The notes beneath the pieces are model-generated. The model was given only the letters and a program-made list of their open reading frames with translations, had not been told where the DNA came from and ran no database searches. The translations under genes and the position numbers were made by a program. Positions 55,328 to 64,000 of a stretch of DNA of 64,000 nucleotides are shown in pieces. Source of the stretch: Actinomycetota bacterium (GTDB lineage: Bacteria; Actinomycetota; Acidimicrobiia; Acidimicrobiales; Palsa-688); the NCBI GenBank assembly GCA_021323695.1, contig JAJPKN010000014.1, positions 1 to 64,000 of the forward strand, written 5' to 3'. Each line of letters begins with the position of its first letter. Positions within the stretch are counted from its first letter, which is position 1.

Positions 55328-56074
55328 CTAAGGCGTGTACCTGACCAGTTCCTCAGTCCCGGTGGCCGCCGTCGTGGTGTGGCCCATCACCGAGGTGCTC
55401 ACGCTGCCGGCGCCCGTCTCGACCAGGCCCACGTCTCTGACCAGGTAGACAGCATAATTGATGTTGTCGTCAATGGTCACGGGCGAACCGCTGGAGGTCA
55501 TCTTCATCGCCATCTGGAGCTTCTCGGCACGGAACGTCCCAGCCGGCACCGTGACCACCTTCACTCCCATGCTGGTGGCCGCTTCCGTCATGTGCTCATG
55601 CATCGTGAACCCGGCTACGCCGGAGGTCAAATTCGCCGCGAAATGGCAGGGGTGGCACGAACCGATCATCGATGCGCTGGGGATGAAGTAGCTGCTGTTG
55701 CCGCTGACCGTCGTCCTGGTGGCTCCGCTCCCGGCCGCAAGCGAGACCTCAATGGCCCCGTTGGGCCCGATGACGTACTGCTCGGTGAAGGCGTGAGCAC
55801 CCACGCTGTCCTGTACGTTCACCACCTCCCCGCTGGCCGCCGTGTGGGCACTCACCACATGAATGGTCAGGGTGGTGAACCCCGCCACCGGTCCGCCCAA
55901 GTCCCGGTACTTCCACGTCGCCCCCACAACCAGGGGAAAATAGGCATTGCCGCTCAGGTTGGCCAGAGCCGGTGCCCTGGAGGCATAGGCCGTCGCACCG
56001 CTTGTAAGCGCCACGGGAGCAATACCGGTCACTACCGCGAACAAGGCGGCCGAACGCGAACACCTCGCCACCAT
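55328..56074 (-). CDS. secreted hypothetical protein with one CXXCH motif
   Basis: About 248 residues with an N-terminal signal peptide (SAALFAVVTGIAPVALTSGATAYA). A YFPLVVGATWKYRD segment occurs in many extracytoplasmic lipoprotein-like families. A CHPCH at residues 140-144 fits a c-type heme-attachment motif, but no other cytochrome feature is clear. The function is unknown. ATG 56074 has AAAGGAGG 8 nt upstream, better than the longer form from 56137. Confidence 0.72.
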   Translation of the reverse strand: MVARCSRSAALFAVVTGIAPVALTSGATAYASRAPALANLSGNAYFPLVVGATWKYRDLGGPVAGFTTLTIHVVSAHTAASGEVVNVQDSVGAHAFTEQYVIGPNGAIEVSLAAGSGATRTTVSGNSSYFIPSASMIGSCHPCHFAANLTSGVAGFTMHEHMTEAATSMGVKVVTVPAGTFRAEKLQMAMKMTSSGSPVTIDDNINYAVYLVRDVGLVETGAGSVSTSVMGHTTTAATGTEELVRYTP

Positions 56075-56137
56075 GGTGACATCCTCCTTTGCGGGCCGCG
56101 CCCGCCGTGCATGCGGGTCCCAGCCCGAACCGGTCAT

Positions 56138-56473
56138 AGCTCAATGGTGACATAAGCGGGCGGGCCGGGACATGGGGGGAGGCCCCCATTCATAACGGAT
56201 GAGGCTGAGCCGGTCGGAGAGCCCACCCGAGCACCCCAGGGTCCGGCCACCCTCCAGGTTGCCTGCTGAGCACTGGAAACCACCTGTGCCACTGCACTTC
56301 GCTAAGGACGCTCCGCAAAATGACTCAGTCGTAACTTCAGCACTGTAGTTCTGCCTGGAGCGGCCGGACGGAGCGCACTGTGTAGTTCCACTATGGAGGG
56401 CTTGGACTTATGGGCAGCAGGGGTGGTGAACGTGACTGGGACAGGCAATATGGGCGGGCATGTGCAGCATAAT
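56138..56473. other. intergenic region without a supported gene
   Basis: No open frame here has coding-type codon use. Two imperfect copies of a GCACTGTAGTTC-like word occur at about 56339 and 56378. The base composition is less GC-biased than neighbouring genes. I see no RNA gene or terminator. Confidence 0.5.
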
Positions 56474-56857
56474 TCACAAGCTGTCGAGGAACGCGAGGAG
56501 CTGATCCGAAGGCTGATAGCGGCCGGGTTTGGTGTGAAGCGGAGCCGTGCGAGCGAGGGCCCGTTCCTTGATCGACAAGTCAGCATGGAGGTACTCGTGA
56601 TGGCTGAGCGTCCAGATCAGGATGCACCCGGCGTGGTGGCGACCAGCCTCAGCCCACTCCCGGAGCAGTGGGGCGAAGTCCCTACAGTTGCGGGTCACAA
56701 GGATGCGACGCTGCTCGGCCGCCAGCGCCAGCACCTCCGGATCGTCGAGCGCCCCCAGTGCAGCATCCGCCGCCAGGCTCACCACGTCATGGCCTCGCCG
56801 GCCCAGGACGGCCCCGACACGCTTGGGCGACAGGTTGGCGTCGAGCAGCAGCCGCAC
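56474..56857 (-). CDS. DUF5615-type PIN-like toxin
   Basis: A 127-residue protein starting MRLLLDANLSPKRV with the PIN-like acidic residues (D6, DDPEVLALA, TRNCRDF). It matches the DUF5615 family of predicted RNases that pair with DUF433-type antitoxins. It starts 3 nt after the antitoxin stop on the same strand. The activity is inferred from family and gene pairing. Confidence 0.78.
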   Translation of the reverse strand: MRLLLDANLSPKRVGAVLGRRGHDVVSLAADAALGALDDPEVLALAAEQRRILVTRNCRDFAPLLREWAEAGRHHAGCILIWTLSHHEYLHADLSIKERALARTAPLHTKPGRYQPSDQLLAFLDSL

Positions 56858-56860
56858 CTG

Positions 56861-57274
56861 TCAGTCGCCAGCGACCGCCACGAACGGGTAGAGCACGCCC
56901 ACCTCGGCGAGCGGACGGCGGTTCTCGGCGATGGCCTCGTCGATCTCCTCCGGGTAGGCGTCCCGGTAGGCCAGTGCCAGGCGGAGCTGCTGGGGCGACA
57001 CCTGCGTGTTGGCAACCAGCGCTTCTGGCGAGCCGAAGTCCTCCAGCATCTGGACGAGCTCCCACACGTCGAGGCCCGAGCCGATCACCCAGGCACGCCG
57101 GCGGGCGTCGTCGCCCCGGAAGGCGATGCCCGGGAAGCGTCTGGTACGAGCCGCCTCTTCGGTCAGGGCTTCCACTACCGCGCTCTTGGAGCGCCGTGTC
57201 CGGCGCGCCTCAGCCTCCACTAGTCGCTCAGTCTCTTCCTGCAAGCGCACACTGAAAGGCTGGCCTCTGGCCAT
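56861..57274 (-). CDS. ribbon-helix-helix/DUF433-like antitoxin
   Basis: A 137-residue protein: N-terminal ribbon-helix-helix-like segment (FSVRLQEETERLVEAEARRTRRSKSAVVEALTEEA), followed by a DUF433-like C-terminal part (LVANTQVSPQQLRLALAYRDAYPEEIDEAI). Pairs of this kind form type II toxin-antitoxin modules in which the first gene binds both toxin and operator. ATG 57274 has GGAGGGAGG upstream and a palindromic promoter. Confidence 0.75.
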   Translation of the reverse strand: MARGQPFSVRLQEETERLVEAEARRTRRSKSAVVEALTEEAARTRRFPGIAFRGDDARRRAWVIGSGLDVWELVQMLEDFGSPEALVANTQVSPQQLRLALAYRDAYPEEIDEAIAENRRPLAEVGVLYPFVAVAGD

Positions 57275-57299
57275 GCCCCGCTTCCTCCCTCCTTACACC

Positions 57300-57314
57300 C
57301 ACTACATTGTAGTG
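57300..57314 (-). promoter_or_regulatory. palindromic operator over the toxin-antitoxin promoter
   Basis: A perfect 15-bp palindrome, CACTACA-T-TGTAGTG. On the minus strand it contains TACAAT (57311-57306), a 5/6 -10 element, about 25 nt before the ribosome-binding site of the antitoxin. A repressor bound here would block RNA polymerase, consistent with autoregulation. Confidence 0.65.
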
Positions 57315-57963
57315 CCGTGGGGCCGCGGCTGCCGCGTGCCCGGCGGCCGCTCCCAAGCCGAAGTAGCCCGTGAGCTAGGCGTCTCCCCGACGGCTCGCTA
57401 CGTTCGAGGTTAGAACGGCCAAGGCGTCACGGCATGGAGCGTGTGCGCGAGCAGTGGCAATAGGTGGGGATGGAGGCCTGGGGGGAGGGGTGCCGACGCC
57501 TGCGGGCATTGGTCTGCTCTCGGCTACTTCCGGCTTGGGACGTTAATGACCGAGGCCGACCTCGGCTCAGCGCGGTACCGTGGCCGCTGAAATTCGCGAC
57601 GACCCCAAGTGCCGTGCGAGAATTATAAGTGTGTTACTTGCCCGCTTGGATGGGACGCTCCTATGAGCCTCGGCCTCGCTAGCCCGAAGCTCCCCCTGTA
57701 GACCCTGTCCGGAACCGGCCACGACCAGCTGGCCGAGCTGCCCCTGGACGTGGGAAAGATCCGCTTCGCACTTGCGGGTGAGGACGGCCGGCGCTTTGGA
57801 GCCGACGATTGGCCCAGGCGCCCGGGCCACCTGGCGAGGAGGAACAGTGCGTAAGGGGGCCTGGGCGGGTCGCGCAACGGTCCTGAAGCTGGCACTGGCA
57901 GCGGGGAACGTGAGAAGGCCCCCGACGCCAACAGCGATTGTGTAACCATCACCTCTATGATGT
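57315..57963. other. degenerate intergenic region between toxin-antitoxin modules
   Basis: No intact gene. A + strand stretch at about 57703-57857 (LSGTGHDQLAELPLDVG, GRRFGADDWPRR) has coding-like third-position GC but no start or family I recognise, so it is probably a gene remnant. A CCGAGG-N4-CCTCGG hairpin lies at about 57551-57566, and a TTATAA at about 57623 is a possible promoter core. Confidence 0.45.
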
Positions 57964-58185
57964 ATGATGCTACTGGTGCGACGTTTGCAGATCAGCATCG
58001 ACGAGGAACTCGACGAGGCACTGGCTATCGAGGCGAGCCGACGCCACACGTCCCGGGCAGCGCTCATACGGGAGTTCGTCCGCCAACAACTACAACCATC
58101 GCGCGGACCGGACCCGTTCATGCCCCTCATCGGCGACATCGACGACACGGCTGGCAACATCGACGAGGTCGTCTACGGACGGTGA
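57964..58185 (+). CDS. VapB-like ribbon-helix-helix antitoxin
   Basis: A 73-residue protein with a CopG/Arc-type ribbon-helix-helix (LQISIDEELDEALAIEASRRHTSRAALIREFVRQQL) and an acidic C-terminal toxin-binding tail (DIDDTAGNIDEVVYGR). The tandem TATGATG at 57956-57969 overlaps the start codon and could be part of the promoter/operator. Its stop overlaps the toxin start (GTGA). Confidence 0.84.
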   Translation: MMLLVRRLQISIDEELDEALAIEASRRHTSRAALIREFVRQQLQPSRGPDPFMPLIGDIDDTAGNIDEVVYGR

Positions 58186-58577
58186 AGTTCGTGGACACCT
58201 CCTTCTGGGTCGCCTTGCGCTACCGGCGCGACGACCGCCATCCAGCGGCGCGGACTGTCTGGGGCGCAGTGAGCGGGCCACTGCTGACTACGACCCTAGT
58301 GGTCGGAGAGACGTGGGCTTTCCTTGCGCGGCGCTCCGGTCATGAGCGAGCTGTCCAGTTCCTCGAGGCGGTTGGGAAGCTGCCGAGGCTGACGGTCCGT
58401 CATGTTGACGAGGACACTGAAAACGAGGCATGGCGTTGGTTGCGCCGCCATGACGAACGCAGCTACTCCTTCGTCGACGCCACCAGTTTCGTCATGATGA
58501 GGCGGCTCCGGATTCGCGAGGCCCTCGCCTTTGACGGTGACTTTGCGGCTGCGGGGTTCACAGAAGTGCGCCCCTGA
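58182..58577 (+). CDS. VapC-like PIN-domain ribonuclease toxin
   Basis: A 131-residue PIN domain with the expected acidic quartet: D5 (KFVDTSFW), Glu in VVGETWAF, Asp in SFVDATSF and Asp in AFDGDFAAAGF. VapC toxins cleave tRNA or rRNA when the antitoxin is degraded. It is translationally coupled to the antitoxin. All motifs look intact. Confidence 0.86.
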   Translation: MKFVDTSFWVALRYRRDDRHPAARTVWGAVSGPLLTTTLVVGETWAFLARRSGHERAVQFLEAVGKLPRLTVRHVDEDTENEAWRWLRRHDERSYSFVDATSFVMMRRLRIREALAFDGDFAAAGFTEVRP

Positions 58578-58642
58578 GCCTGAACCCGTGGCGTCCTCGG
58601 CCAGTCCGATGAGCTGTCCTAAGCCAGGGCCAGCTGCTGGCA

Positions 58643-58735
58643 CTAAGCAAGGGCCGGGTGAGAGCCCACGTGCTCGTCTGCATGCTCGCCTTTTACCTCG
58701 TCTGGTACCCGTGCCGGGCCGGGGGCTCCCCAGGA
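58643..58735 (+). pseudogene. transposase C-terminal fragment
   Basis: A short reading frame encoding LSKGRVRAHVLVCMLAFYLVWY resembles the C-terminal end of DDE transposases of the IS1634/IS1380 type. Only about 30 codons remain, with no terminal repeats visible. It directly precedes the LuxR-like fragment. Confidence 0.5.
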
Positions 58736-58754
58736 AGCATGAACCCCCCGCTGA

Positions 58755-59168
58755 GCGGAGGGTTCTCGCGTCACCGGTCAAGTAACTTCGGCTTAATAGA
58801 CGCCCCCGCCGACGAGCTCGTCGCCGCGGTAGGTGCAGTGGCCTCGGGTGACGCAGTGGTCGCCCCCAGCGCCACCCGGCGCCTCCTGGAGCGGCTGGGT
58901 TGCTCCCCACGGCTGCCGGGCAGGTTGTCCCGGTGCCGTCGTGCAACCTGGAGGCCTTGCTGATGAGCGCGAGGTCCTCGCGCTCGATGCCCGAGGCCTG
59001 TCCAACACCGAGGTTGGCGAGCGCCTCTACGTCGCCGAGGGGACCGTAAAGACCCATGTGAGCCGCATCCTTGCCAGGCTCGGGCTCCGCGACCGGGCCC
59101 AGGCGGTGGTCCTGGCCTACGAGACTGGCATCGTCCGCCCTGGCATGCCCGACCTGCCCTCTCCCTGA
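58755..59168 (+). pseudogene. frameshifted NarL/LuxR-type response regulator remnant
   Basis: The 5' part ([32 protein letters not shown]) is the linker of a NarL-type regulator. The HTH ([53 protein letters not shown]) follows in a different frame, switching between about 58900 and 58965. The receiver domain is missing, replaced upstream by transposase sequence. It cannot make an intact regulator. Confidence 0.8.
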
Positions 59169-59309
59169 CCGAGGCGGTCCTGCCGGCTGCGAACGCCAGG
59201 CCAAGCGTCGGTCGCCGGGCGAGGTGGCGTCCGGTCCGCCGTGTAAATAGACGACGGGCGTAGCTTCCTCTCGAAGCCTCATAAGCAGGGAAAGGGGCCC
59301 ACAGCCGTG

Positions 59310-59470
59310 TGACAACGAGCATCACCGGTCGAGCGCACCGGCGCGGAGGTCGACGACCTGTTCGGCTCCGAGCGGGAGCTGGGCGAAGTGCTGGAGGGGG
59401 TGGCCCGCCTCGGGGTGCGCCTGCCCATGCAGACCGCCATCGAGGCGGGCTGCCAACCGGGCGGCAGAGG
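59310..59470 (+). pseudogene. possible 3' remnant of a ketopantoate reductase-like gene
   Basis: A coding-like + frame reads EVDDLFGSERELGEVLEGVARLGVRLPMQTAIEAG, similar to the C-terminal helix region of PanE-type reductases. There is no start, no dinucleotide-binding domain, and it runs into the end of the convergent BNR-repeat gene. Confidence 0.3.
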
Positions 59471-59473
59471 CGG

Positions 59474-61687
59474 TCAGGGGAGAGCCAGCGCCAGCGAGCT
59501 CCAGGTAGCGCCGCCGTCCGTGCTGCGCCACACCTCGCCAGTAGCCTGCCCGAAGGCCCACAAGGTGCCGGGCCCCGAGGCCACAACTCCCTGGGCCCGT
59601 TGGGCCTCCGGGCCCCTTAGATCGAAGACCGACCACTGCCGGCCGGCATCCTCGCTCACGAGCAGGCGGGCGGCGGCGCCAGCGGTGTAGCTCGGGCAGA
59701 AAAGGACGACCGTCGTCGCGCTGATGCTCGGCTGCTGGCAGCTCGAAAGGTCGGTGGGCACGCTCCAGTAGCTCCAGGTGCGCCCCCCGTCAGTGCTGGT
59801 GGCAATGCCTCTGGTGCACGTTGCTGCCACAACGGCCAATGCCTGGCTATAGGCCAGGCCGCCGTACCCCCACACCTCAACAGTGGCCACGTCCTGCCAT
59901 GTGGCCCCGCCGTCGTGGGTCGTCGCCACGGTGGTGGGCCGCAAGGGCAACGAGATCGGGGGTTTCACCGGCTTGAAGGCCGCGCAGCTCCCCCATCCCA
60001 GGGCCAGGCCGTCCCTCCTGTTGGCAAAGGAGACCACAGAGGCCCCAGCTGGGCCGAGGCCGGCTATGGTGAGCGACCGGCCGCGGTGGCCTCCGTCGTC
60101 GCTCACCCATACCGTGCTCGTGGCCGTTTGGACGACGAGCAGGCCCGAGGGGCCCAGTTCGGCGACCGGCCCCCCAAAAAAGCCGCCCTCGGCGGCCTGA
60201 GCGGCGGCGGGCAGGCTATGCCAGGACTGGCCCCCGTTGTCGCTCAGGAACTGGCCCGCCTCCGTGCTTGCCCACAGGCGTTTGCCCGCCACCAGCAGGG
60301 CCGACAAGCGCGTCTTGCCGGTACTGGCCACCGGGGCCCAGGAACGGCCGCGGTCGGCCGAACGCCAAAGGACGTTGGACATCGTTGTGCCCCCGGCGAG
60401 CCAGGCGCCGCTATGGCCGGCGCCCACGAGTTGCGAGCCCTCCACGCCTTGAGGAGACCACGACCGTCCGCCGTCGGCCGTCCACCACGCCTGGCCCTGG
60501 CAGGGGCCGTTGGCTCCCATGGTGCAGCCGCCAGCCAACGCCACTCCGTGCTGAGGGTCATAGAAGTACAGCTCGCCGAACGGCCCCCCGAGCCGCCTGC
60601 CCGGAGCGACCGTGCTCCTGGGAGCAGTCGTGCCCTTGGGTGCCGGGAAAACCTGTGACCAGCAGCGGCCCCCGTCGGTGGTGGCAACGATGGCGAGCCG
60701 GGGGACCTGGCCGAACTTGGCGTAGTTGCCACCGCCCGCGTAGCCCTGGTCCGGTGAGGGGAAGGCAAGCGATGTCAGCAGGTAGCCAACGCAGGTCCCG
60801 GGGACTGCCTGCCAGCTGGCCCCGGCGTCGGTGCTCTGCCAGATCTGGCTTGTACAGCCCCAAGGGGGCGAGCCGTTGGCCGTCAGGGCACTGAGCCCAG
60901 TGGCAAAGCCGTGGCTGGCGTCAACAAAGGCCAGCCCGCCACTGGGGGCTCCCCCCTGGAAGGGCACGGCGGCCCAGTGCCGGCCCCCGTCGGTGGTGCG
61001 CAAGAGCACCCCGGGCCACGCTGCCTCCTGGCCGTACATTGCGTTGGGGTAGGCGAAGCCCACCCGGCTGTTGAGGAAGTACAGCGTCGAGGTGGACCAG
61101 TACCAATCGGCCCCGCCGGCTTGGGCCGCCTGGGCCGAAACCGACGGCAGGGTGATCGCCACCGGGACTTCGTGCCAGTTGGCCCCAGTGCCGGAGCTTT
61201 CCACCAACAACGGGCCCCGGGTGCCCAGGCCGGCGGCTACGACCGCACCGCCTATAGTCCCCACCCAATGGAGGACGACATCGCTGCCTTGCCAGACCGA
61301 GGCCCAGCTCGCACCGCCGTTGGTGGTGCGCTCCAGTTCGCTGGTGGCGCCCAGGGCATAGCCAGAGGTTTGAGGCTTGGGCACGGCAGCCAGGTAACCC
61401 GTCTGGGCGGACGTGAAGACCAGGCCCACCTGGCCGCTGGCCGGCCCGGGCGAGGCAACACCCTTCGGCGCCGGGAGCTGGGAACTCCGGTAGGACACGA
61501 TGTCGAGCGGGAGGGAGGGTGCCGAAGCAACGGTCGTGCTGGCCCCGACAGGGACAGTGGTGGTCGACTGGGCCAGAGCCGGGCCCGTCTTGGTGGCGAG
61601 GGGCGAGAACATAGCGGCCACCATGGCGACGCGACAGGCGGCACCACCGAGGGTGCTCAGAGCGGCTTGGCGTAGGGACCTCATCAT
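59474..61687 (-). CDS. secreted BNR/Asp-box repeat beta-propeller protein
   Basis: A 737-residue protein with a signal peptide (AACRVAMVAAMFSPLATKTGPALA) and about ten Asp-box motifs such as TTDGGRHWAAV, STDAGASWQAV, TADGGRSWSPQ, THDGGATWQDV, STDGGRTWSYW and STDGGATWSSL, spaced through the chain. These build sialidase-like or YCF48-like propellers. Sialidase catalytic residues (RIP motif) are not evident, so it may bind rather than cleave ligands. It is exported and probably acts outside the cell. Confidence 0.82.
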   Translation of the reverse strand: MMRSLRQAALSTLGGAACRVAMVAAMFSPLATKTGPALAQSTTTVPVGASTTVASAPSLPLDIVSYRSSQLPAPKGVASPGPASGQVGLVFTSAQTGYLAAVPKPQTSGYALGATSELERTTNGGASWASVWQGSDVVLHWVGTIGGAVVAAGLGTRGPLLVESSGTGANWHEVPVAITLPSVSAQAAQAGGADWYWSTSTLYFLNSRVGFAYPNAMYGQEAAWPGVLLRTTDGGRHWAAVPFQGGAPSGGLAFVDASHGFATGLSALTANGSPPWGCTSQIWQSTDAGASWQAVPGTCVGYLLTSLAFPSPDQGYAGGGNYAKFGQVPRLAIVATTDGGRCWSQVFPAPKGTTAPRSTVAPGRRLGGPFGELYFYDPQHGVALAGGCTMGANGPCQGQAWWTADGGRSWSPQGVEGSQLVGAGHSGAWLAGGTTMSNVLWRSADRGRSWAPVASTGKTRLSALLVAGKRLWASTEAGQFLSDNGGQSWHSLPAAAQAAEGGFFGGPVAELGPSGLLVVQTATSTVWVSDDGGHRGRSLTIAGLGPAGASVVSFANRRDGLALGWGSCAAFKPVKPPISLPLRPTTVATTHDGGATWQDVATVEVWGYGGLAYSQALAVVAATCTRGIATSTDGGRTWSYWSVPTDLSSCQQPSISATTVVLFCPSYTAGAAARLLVSEDAGRQWSVFDLRGPEAQRAQGVVASGPGTLWAFGQATGEVWRSTDGGATWSSLALALP

Positions 61688-61835
61688 GGCCTAGACCGAG
61701 CGGCGATGGGCTTGGTTCCCCATCAAGGCCTAACGGACCGTGCTGGCCCCGGTCGCAGTTGCACCGACGCTGGTCACCAGCGCCCACCGCGGCAGCGGCC
61801 AAGAAGCTGCCACCGGGCTGTGCAGTGCCGTGACG

Positions 61836-63917
61836 TCATCTCCCGGCTCCGCCTCCCGGCGAGGGTTCGGCGCCACCTGTCCCCAGGGCGGTGGGTCCCA
61901 GCCTTCCACCAGGGGTACCTGGTGGCGAGGGGGCTGGTGGAGCGGGCGGCGCCGGAGCGGCTGGGGCCACCGGCGCCGCCGCCCCCACAGCCTGGCTGCG
62001 CTCCCCGAAGCGGCGAGCTTTGGCCTCCTGCCTTTGCTCGTGCCCGGGCTGGTCCCGTCCGACCAGCCGGTAGACCACCTCGCCGGGGACCGTCTCGTGC
62101 TCCAGAAGCTCGGCCACGAGGCTCTCCAACGCGGCCCGGTGGGAACGGACCACTTCGGTCGCCCGTTGCTCGGCGTCGCGCAGCAGGCGGGCCACTTCCT
62201 CGTCGATCCGCTGCTGGGTTGCCTCGGCGAAAGGCCGGCTGGTCACCTCTTGTCCCCCCTTGAGGTACATCGGGCCTCCGAGCGGGTAGCTGACCGGCCC
62301 GACCGAGCTGGAAAGGCCGTACTCCCGGACCATGCGCAGCGCGAGGTCGGTGGCCGTGGACAGGTCGTTCACCGCCCCGGTGGAGGCCTCTCCGAGCACC
62401 TCAACTTCAGCTGCCCGCCCGCCCAGGCGCACCGCCAGGGAGTCGAGCAGGTAGCTGAGCGGGTAGAGGTGGCGTTCGGCCACCGGGAGCTGGAAGGTGA
62501 CCCCCAGGGCCTGGCCGGCTGGGAGGATGGTGACCCGCTCGACTGGGTCGGCAAAGGGGCAGCAGGCGGCGACGATGGCATGCCCTGACTCATGGACTGC
62601 GACGGCTTTGCGTTCGGAGGGGAGCAACAGGTTGGAGTCCTCCCGCCGCCCCAGCATGATGCGGTCGCGGGCGTAGCTGAAGTCGGCGGCCGAGAGCCGG
62701 TCCGAACCCCGCCGGACCGCAGCGATGGCTGCTTCGTTGACCAGGTTGGCCAGTTCCGCCCCCGAGAAGCCGGGCGTGGCCCGGGCCACTGCCCCGAGGT
62801 CCACGTCGGGCTCCAGGTGCTTGCCCCGGCAGTGCACGGCCAGGATCGCTGCCCGTTCGGCCTGGTTGGGCAAGGGGACCGTCACCTGCCGGTCGAAGCG
62901 ACCGGGTCGCAGCAACGCAGGGTCGAGCACCTCGGGCCGGTTGGTGGCCGCGAGGACTACGACGCCCTGCGCCGGGTCGAAGCCGTCCATCTCGGCCAGC
63001 ATCTGGTTGAGGGTCTGTTCTCGCTCGTCGTTGCCGACCGCCACGCCCGCGCCCGACCGCCTCTGGCCTATGGCGTCCACCTCGTCCACGAAGATGATGG
63101 CCGGTGCCCGTCTCCGGGCTTCTTGGAAGAGGTCCCTGACCCGTGCCGCCCCGACCCCGACGAACATCTCGACGAAGCTGGAGCCGGTCGCGGAGATGAA
63201 CGGGACCCCCGCCTCTCCGGCCACTGCCCGGGCGAGGAGTGTCTTGCCCGTGCCGGGTGGGCCGACCATGAGCACGCCTCTTGGGACCACCGCGCCGGCT
63301 CGCCGGAAGCGCTCCGGGGCGCGCAGGAAGTCGACCACCTCCGCGATCTCCGCCTTGGCCCCGTCGTAGCCGGCGACGTCGGCGAAGGTAGTGGTCGGGC
63401 GTTGCGCGTCGAACACTCGGGCGCGAGCCTTGCCCACCCCGGGTAGGCCACCGAGCATGCCCACGCCGGCCCGGCGCCCGCTATAGGCGAACACGGCGAA
63501 GAGCGCCAGGAACGGCAAGAAGGACAGGAAGCCCCCGAGCACCTCGGCGCCGAGCGAAGCCGTGGGCGGGGCCGCCGCGACCTGTACGTGGTGGGCAGCC
63601 AGATCTGAGAGCAAAGGAGGGCCGGCTAGTGCCAGGGGGATAGCCGTCGTGAAACCGGAGCCGTTGGTGAAACTGCCGGCGGCCTCGCCATTGGCGCTGA
63701 TGGTCACGCTCTTGACCGCCCCCCGGTCGACTTGGTGGAGGAACTGCGAGTAGGTGAGGCTGGTCGCTGAGGGAGGGCGGACCGGGAACGCGAAGAGCAG
63801 CCCGAGGCTGATCAACAGCCCGACCGGCAGGAGCCACCTCCGCCATCCCGGGGGGGAAGGCGGTGCGCTCCCCTGGGGCTTGTCGCTGGGGAGCCCTGAC
63901 CTTGCGTCGCGGGTCAT
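61836..63917 (-). CDS. ftsH: ATP-dependent zinc metalloprotease FtsH
   Basis: A 693-residue protein: two N-terminal membrane helices ([37 protein letters not shown]) around a short extracellular domain, AAA+ domain with Walker [12 protein letters not shown], pore [13 protein letters not shown] and [23 protein letters not shown], then the protease with HESGH and the third zinc ligand region [10 protein letters not shown]. The C-terminal 50 residues are Pro/Ala/Gly-rich. It degrades misfolded membrane proteins. AAAGGAGG precedes ATG 63917. Confidence 0.94.
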   Translation of the reverse strand: MTRDARSGLPSDKPQGSAPPSPPGWRRWLLPVGLLISLGLLFAFPVRPPSATSLTYSQFLHQVDRGAVKSVTISANGEAAGSFTNGSGFTTAIPLALAGPPLLSDLAAHHVQVAAAPPTASLGAEVLGGFLSFLPFLALFAVFAYSGRRAGVGMLGGLPGVGKARARVFDAQRPTTTFADVAGYDGAKAEIAEVVDFLRAPERFRRAGAVVPRGVLMVGPPGTGKTLLARAVAGEAGVPFISATGSSFVEMFVGVGAARVRDLFQEARRRAPAIIFVDEVDAIGQRRSGAGVAVGNDEREQTLNQMLAEMDGFDPAQGVVVLAATNRPEVLDPALLRPGRFDRQVTVPLPNQAERAAILAVHCRGKHLEPDVDLGAVARATPGFSGAELANLVNEAAIAAVRRGSDRLSAADFSYARDRIMLGRREDSNLLLPSERKAVAVHESGHAIVAACCPFADPVERVTILPAGQALGVTFQLPVAERHLYPLSYLLDSLAVRLGGRAAEVEVLGEASTGAVNDLSTATDLALRMVREYGLSSSVGPVSYPLGGPMYLKGGQEVTSRPFAEATQQRIDEEVARLLRDAEQRATEVVRSHRAALESLVAELLEHETVPGEVVYRLVGRDQPGHEQRQEAKARRFGERSQAVGAAAPVAPAAPAPPAPPAPSPPGTPGGRLGPTALGTGGAEPSPGGGAGR

Positions 63918-64000
63918 GAGCGGGCCCCTCCTTTCAGGGCCCCGAGGACCGGTGGGTGCCGGAGCGCCGACCTGACGGCCGGGTAAGTTGGCATTCGTGC

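Noticed and set aside
57340-57413. Short HTH-like peptide SQAEVARELGVSPTARYV as a transposase fragment
   Set aside because: It is too short (about 25 codons) to assign to any family and has no supporting terminal repeats.
57567-58160. A 197-codon minus-strand frame over the VapB gene
   Set aside because: It is antisense to an intact ribbon-helix-helix antitoxin coupled to a PIN toxin, and its own sequence is Ser/Arg-rich without a domain.

Overview
The window looks like the replication-origin region of a high-GC actinobacterial chromosome. No rRNA is present, so taxonomy rests on gene content. CrgA, a WhiB factor, the FhaA-FhaB-PstP-RodA-PbpA-PknB cluster, two ArsA-like ATPases beside whiB, a DUF6049-like/MurJ pair and inositol-phosphate synthase beside a PadR gene all point to Actinomycetota. 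The gene order resembles, but rearranges, the Mycobacterium origin region. An Acidimicrobiia-type organism is my best guess (inference).

Layout. 1-4.5 kb: tRNA-Pro, a receiver protein, a STAS protein, two ArsA-like ATPases, WhiB, DedA, tRNA-Leu. 4.7-12.4 kb: a tightly overlapping operon for phospho-signalling and cell-wall elongation/division. 12.5-15.8 kb: a glutamine amidotransferase, then an inserted HipB/HipA toxin-antitoxin pair with its operator and a transposase scar, then crgA. 15.9-19 kb: three membrane proteins on the minus strand. 19.2-24.7 kb: rpmH-rnpA-yidD-yidC-jag-rsmG-parS-parA-parB. 24.8-34.6 kb: minus-strand thioredoxin genes, then a Ser/Thr kinase, DegV, MurJ, a large membrane-anchored protein and an acetyltransferase. 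34.7-40.6 kb: pilT, a frameshifted CCA-adding enzyme, ino1/padR, a zinc-ribbon-like protein and panB. 40.9-44 kb: rpsF-ssb-rpsR-rplI convergent with dnaB. 44.4-54 kb: dnaA, oriC, dnaN, recF, dciA, gyrB, gyrA and a DUF3566 protein. 54.1-64 kb: an accessory zone starting at tRNA-Ile, with an excisionase, a truncated integrase, two more toxin-antitoxin pairs, decayed transposase and LuxR fragments, a secreted BNR-repeat protein and FtsH.

How it works together. Replication initiation (DnaA, DnaB, DciA, DnaN, SSB, gyrase), segregation (ParABS), membrane insertion and envelope growth (YidC, RodA, PbpA, MurJ, PknB, CrgA) are packed around one origin. The dnaA-dnaB divergent region carries several unusual signals: three exact-period 19-bp repeats, a LexA-like box over a dnaB-directed promoter, and a hairpin in the dnaA leader. 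rpmH and rnpA are arranged like the nested Thermus pair, with start codons 4 nt apart behind one ribosome-binding site. rpmH lies 25 kb from dnaA rather than beside it, which suggests a rearranged origin region. A second pair of DnaA boxes lies between parB and trxA.
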